A stretch of DNA of 5,495 bases. Origin: Oscillospiraceae bacterium (lineage in GTDB: Bacteria > Bacillota_A > Clostridia > Oscillospirales > Oscillospiraceae). Location of the stretch: the NCBI GenBank assembly GCA_017411665.1, contig JAFQPT010000091.1:1-5495 (forward strand). The letters run 5' to 3'. Below are positions 4,366 through 5,495 of this stretch, piece by piece. Position numbers and translations under genes: made by a program. Every line of letters starts with the position of its first letter. The first letter of the stretch is position 1. The notes below the pieces were generated by a model, which worked only from the letters and a program-made list of their open reading frames with translations, did no database searches and was not told the origin of the DNA.

Positions 4366-5343
4366 ATGAACTATATCGTCATGGATTTGGAGTGGAATCA
4401 GGCAATGCGCTCTGACTCTGCGGTATTTAACAAACTCCCGATCCATTTGCGCGGCGAGATCATTGAAATCGGTGCGGTCAAGCTCAATCCCGACATGACT
4501 CCCGGCGAAGAATTCACCATTGATGTGCGTCCCCAGTTTTTCAGACGCATTCACTATAAAGTAAAGAAAATCACAGGATTTGACAAGGAACGTCTGGCAA
4601 GAGGTGTTCCTTTCCCCGATGCACTGGACAAGTTCCGCAAATGGTGCGGTGATGACGTCACCTTCCTGACCTGGGGCATTGATGACCAGGGTATCATGGA
4701 GCAGAACATCATCATTCATGATTTGGACTGGGACTGGATCAGCGGCTGGGTGAACCTGCAGACTATTTATTCTCTGCAGACACTGGGCGAAAAAGTCCAG
4801 CGCAGCCTTTCCTCCGCGATGGAGCACTTCGGCATCGAACAGACTCGCGTCGCCCATGATGCATTGGGTGATGCGTACAATACCGCACTGGTATGCTCCC
4901 ATCTGGACATGGAAAAGGGTCTCAAGGATTATGCGGATGCCGCAAAGATTCTGGCACAGCGCACCGCAGAAAAGGAACTGCGTGCCGCATCCGAACCCCA
5001 ACCCATCGAACACACCGATCCTGTAGAATTCGTAAATAAGGCCGATGCATTTGCAAGCGATCTGGCTCGTCCCGTCTGTCCCATCTGCAAGAAGGAAATG
5101 GAAAGCGGACGTTGGCTCAATCAGGGTGATCAGCGTTACATGAACATGTTCGAATGTGAGGAACACGGTAAGTTTCTGACCAGACTGAAGTTCAAGAAGA
5201 GCGACGCAGGACTCTGGGCAGCCACCAGATTGATTTATATCGCAGGTGAAGACACCGAAGGATTCTACCGCGCAAAGGCACAGCAGGCACGTCGCCGCGG
5301 CAGACGCCATCCCGCAAAAAAGAAAAACGATCCCGCAAAGTAA
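4366..5343 (+). CDS. DEDDh 3'-5' exonuclease with C-terminal zinc-ribbon-like domain
   Basis: This 325-residue protein has an N-terminal DEDDh (RNase T/DnaQ-like) exonuclease fold, closest in style to KapD/ERI-1-type 3'-5' exonucleases. Such enzymes remove nucleotides from RNA or DNA 3' ends using two metal ions. Motif I is MDLEW with D7 and E9. Motif II is TWGIDDQGIMEQN (102-114) with D106 or D107. Motif III is HDALGDAYN (164-172) with H164 and D169. All catalytic residues are present. The exonuclease part ends near residue 200. A further 125 residues follow, with C238-P-I-C241 and C264-E-E-H267 (a likely zinc ribbon), and then a basic tail (RRRGRRHPAKKK, 309-320) suited to nucleic-acid binding. 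Start: the ATG at 4366 has the only good binding site and begins directly at the fold's first strand. An ATG at 4348 would add six residues. Substrate and pathway are unknown. The gene is monocistronic and diverges from ddl. Confidence 0.88.
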   Translation: MNYIVMDLEWNQAMRSDSAVFNKLPIHLRGEIIEIGAVKLNPDMTPGEEFTIDVRPQFFRRIHYKVKKITGFDKERLARGVPFPDALDKFRKWCGDDVTFLTWGIDDQGIMEQNIIIHDLDWDWISGWVNLQTIYSLQTLGEKVQRSLSSAMEHFGIEQTRVAHDALGDAYNTALVCSHLDMEKGLKDYADAAKILAQRTAEKELRAASEPQPIEHTDPVEFVNKADAFASDLARPVCPICKKEMESGRWLNQGDQRYMNMFECEEHGKFLTRLKFKKSDAGLWAATRLIYIAGEDTEGFYRAKAQQARRRGRRHPAKKKNDPAK

Positions 5344-5353
5344 ACAGCAAAAT

Positions 5354-5380
5354 GCCACACCGAAATGGTGTGGCTTTTTT
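5354..5380. terminator. Intrinsic terminator between the exonuclease gene and ribF
   Basis: An 8-bp perfect stem, GCCACACC (5354-5361) with GGTGTGGC (5367-5374), closes the loop GAAAT and is followed by six T's (5375-5380). It starts 10 bases after the exonuclease stop. Read leftwards it is followed by only four U's (from A's at 5349-5352), so it may also serve the convergent ribF transcript, less strongly. Confidence 0.9.
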
Positions 5381-5381
5381 G

Positions 5382-5495
5382 TTAGCTATTTTTGATAAAA
5401 TACTCTCTTGCTGTGTCAGCATCTCTCAAAATTTGTTGCTGCAGAGCTTCCATAGATTCAAACTTCTTTTCCGGACGAATGAAGTGGAAGAATTC
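5382..5495 (-). CDS. ribF: Bifunctional riboflavin kinase/FAD synthetase, C-terminal end (partial)
   Basis: The minus strand is open from the right edge to a TAA stop at 5384-5382, giving 37 residues. The sequence contains FFHFIRPEKKFESMEAL and continues QQQILRDADTAREYF. This matches the C-terminal helix region of RibF/RibC riboflavin kinase domains, where a (I/F)R-x-E-x-(K/R)F-x-S-x-x-x-L-x-x-Q-I-x-x-D-x-x-x-A pattern is typical. The enzyme phosphorylates riboflavin to FMN and adenylates it to FAD in the cytoplasm. Most of the gene lies outside the window, so the N-terminal adenylyltransferase domain cannot be checked. The gene is convergent with the exonuclease gene. Confidence 0.85.
   Translation of the reverse strand, partial: EFFHFIRPEKKFESMEALQQQILRDADTAREYFIKNS

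Noticed and set aside
4315..5358. Minus-strand open frame (347 codons) opposite the exonuclease gene
   Set aside because: It is the antisense shadow of a gene with intact catalytic motifs. It is Cys/Phe/Leu-rich without family motifs and runs through the terminator at 5354-5380.

Overview
The window looks like ordinary chromosome from a Gram-positive, clostridia-like Firmicute. The grounds are strong GGAG/GAGGTG-type ribosome binding sites at set distances, sigma-A-type promoters (one a perfect TTGACA-17-TATAAT), hairpin-plus-T-run terminators, tightly packed cell-wall genes and middling base composition. I cannot name a genus from the sequence alone. I see no mobile element, CRISPR array, tRNA or rRNA.

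Layout. Bases 1-63 are the last 20 codons of an unidentified plus-strand gene, followed at once by a terminator. A metal-regulator-type operator (105-119) and a consensus promoter (126-154) then drive a ZIP-family metal transporter (194-970). A two-way terminator (985-1018) separates it from a convergent minus-strand operon read ddl (4100-3057), murF (3060-1699), alkD (1702-1004). In that operon each stop overlaps the next start as ATGA. Ddl makes D-Ala-D-Ala and MurF joins that dipeptide to UDP-MurNAc-tripeptide, so the first two genes are consecutive steps of peptidoglycan precursor synthesis. The third gene is a DNA alkylation-repair glycosylase that rides along.

Bases 4101-4365 are a divergent control region. 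It holds the ddl promoter on the minus strand, an extended -10 promoter on the plus strand, a T-tract/A-tract inverted repeat between them, and a leader of about 100 nt before the plus-strand gene. That gene (4366-5343) encodes a DEDDh 3'-5' exonuclease with an added C-terminal zinc-ribbon-like module and a very basic tail. A terminator (5354-5380) separates it from the convergent 3' end of ribF (5495-5382), which enters from the right edge.

Most of the window is well-known housekeeping content. The part most likely to be undescribed is the exonuclease leader (about 4267-4365). It can fold as a hairpin whose loop forms a 5-bp pseudoknot with downstream sequence, inside a 6-bp closing stem just before the ribosome binding site. 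Independently, it carries two tiny reading frames chained by ATGA overlaps into the frame of the exonuclease. I do not recognise it as any known riboswitch or ribozyme class. Whether it is functional is inference and needs comparative sequence data.
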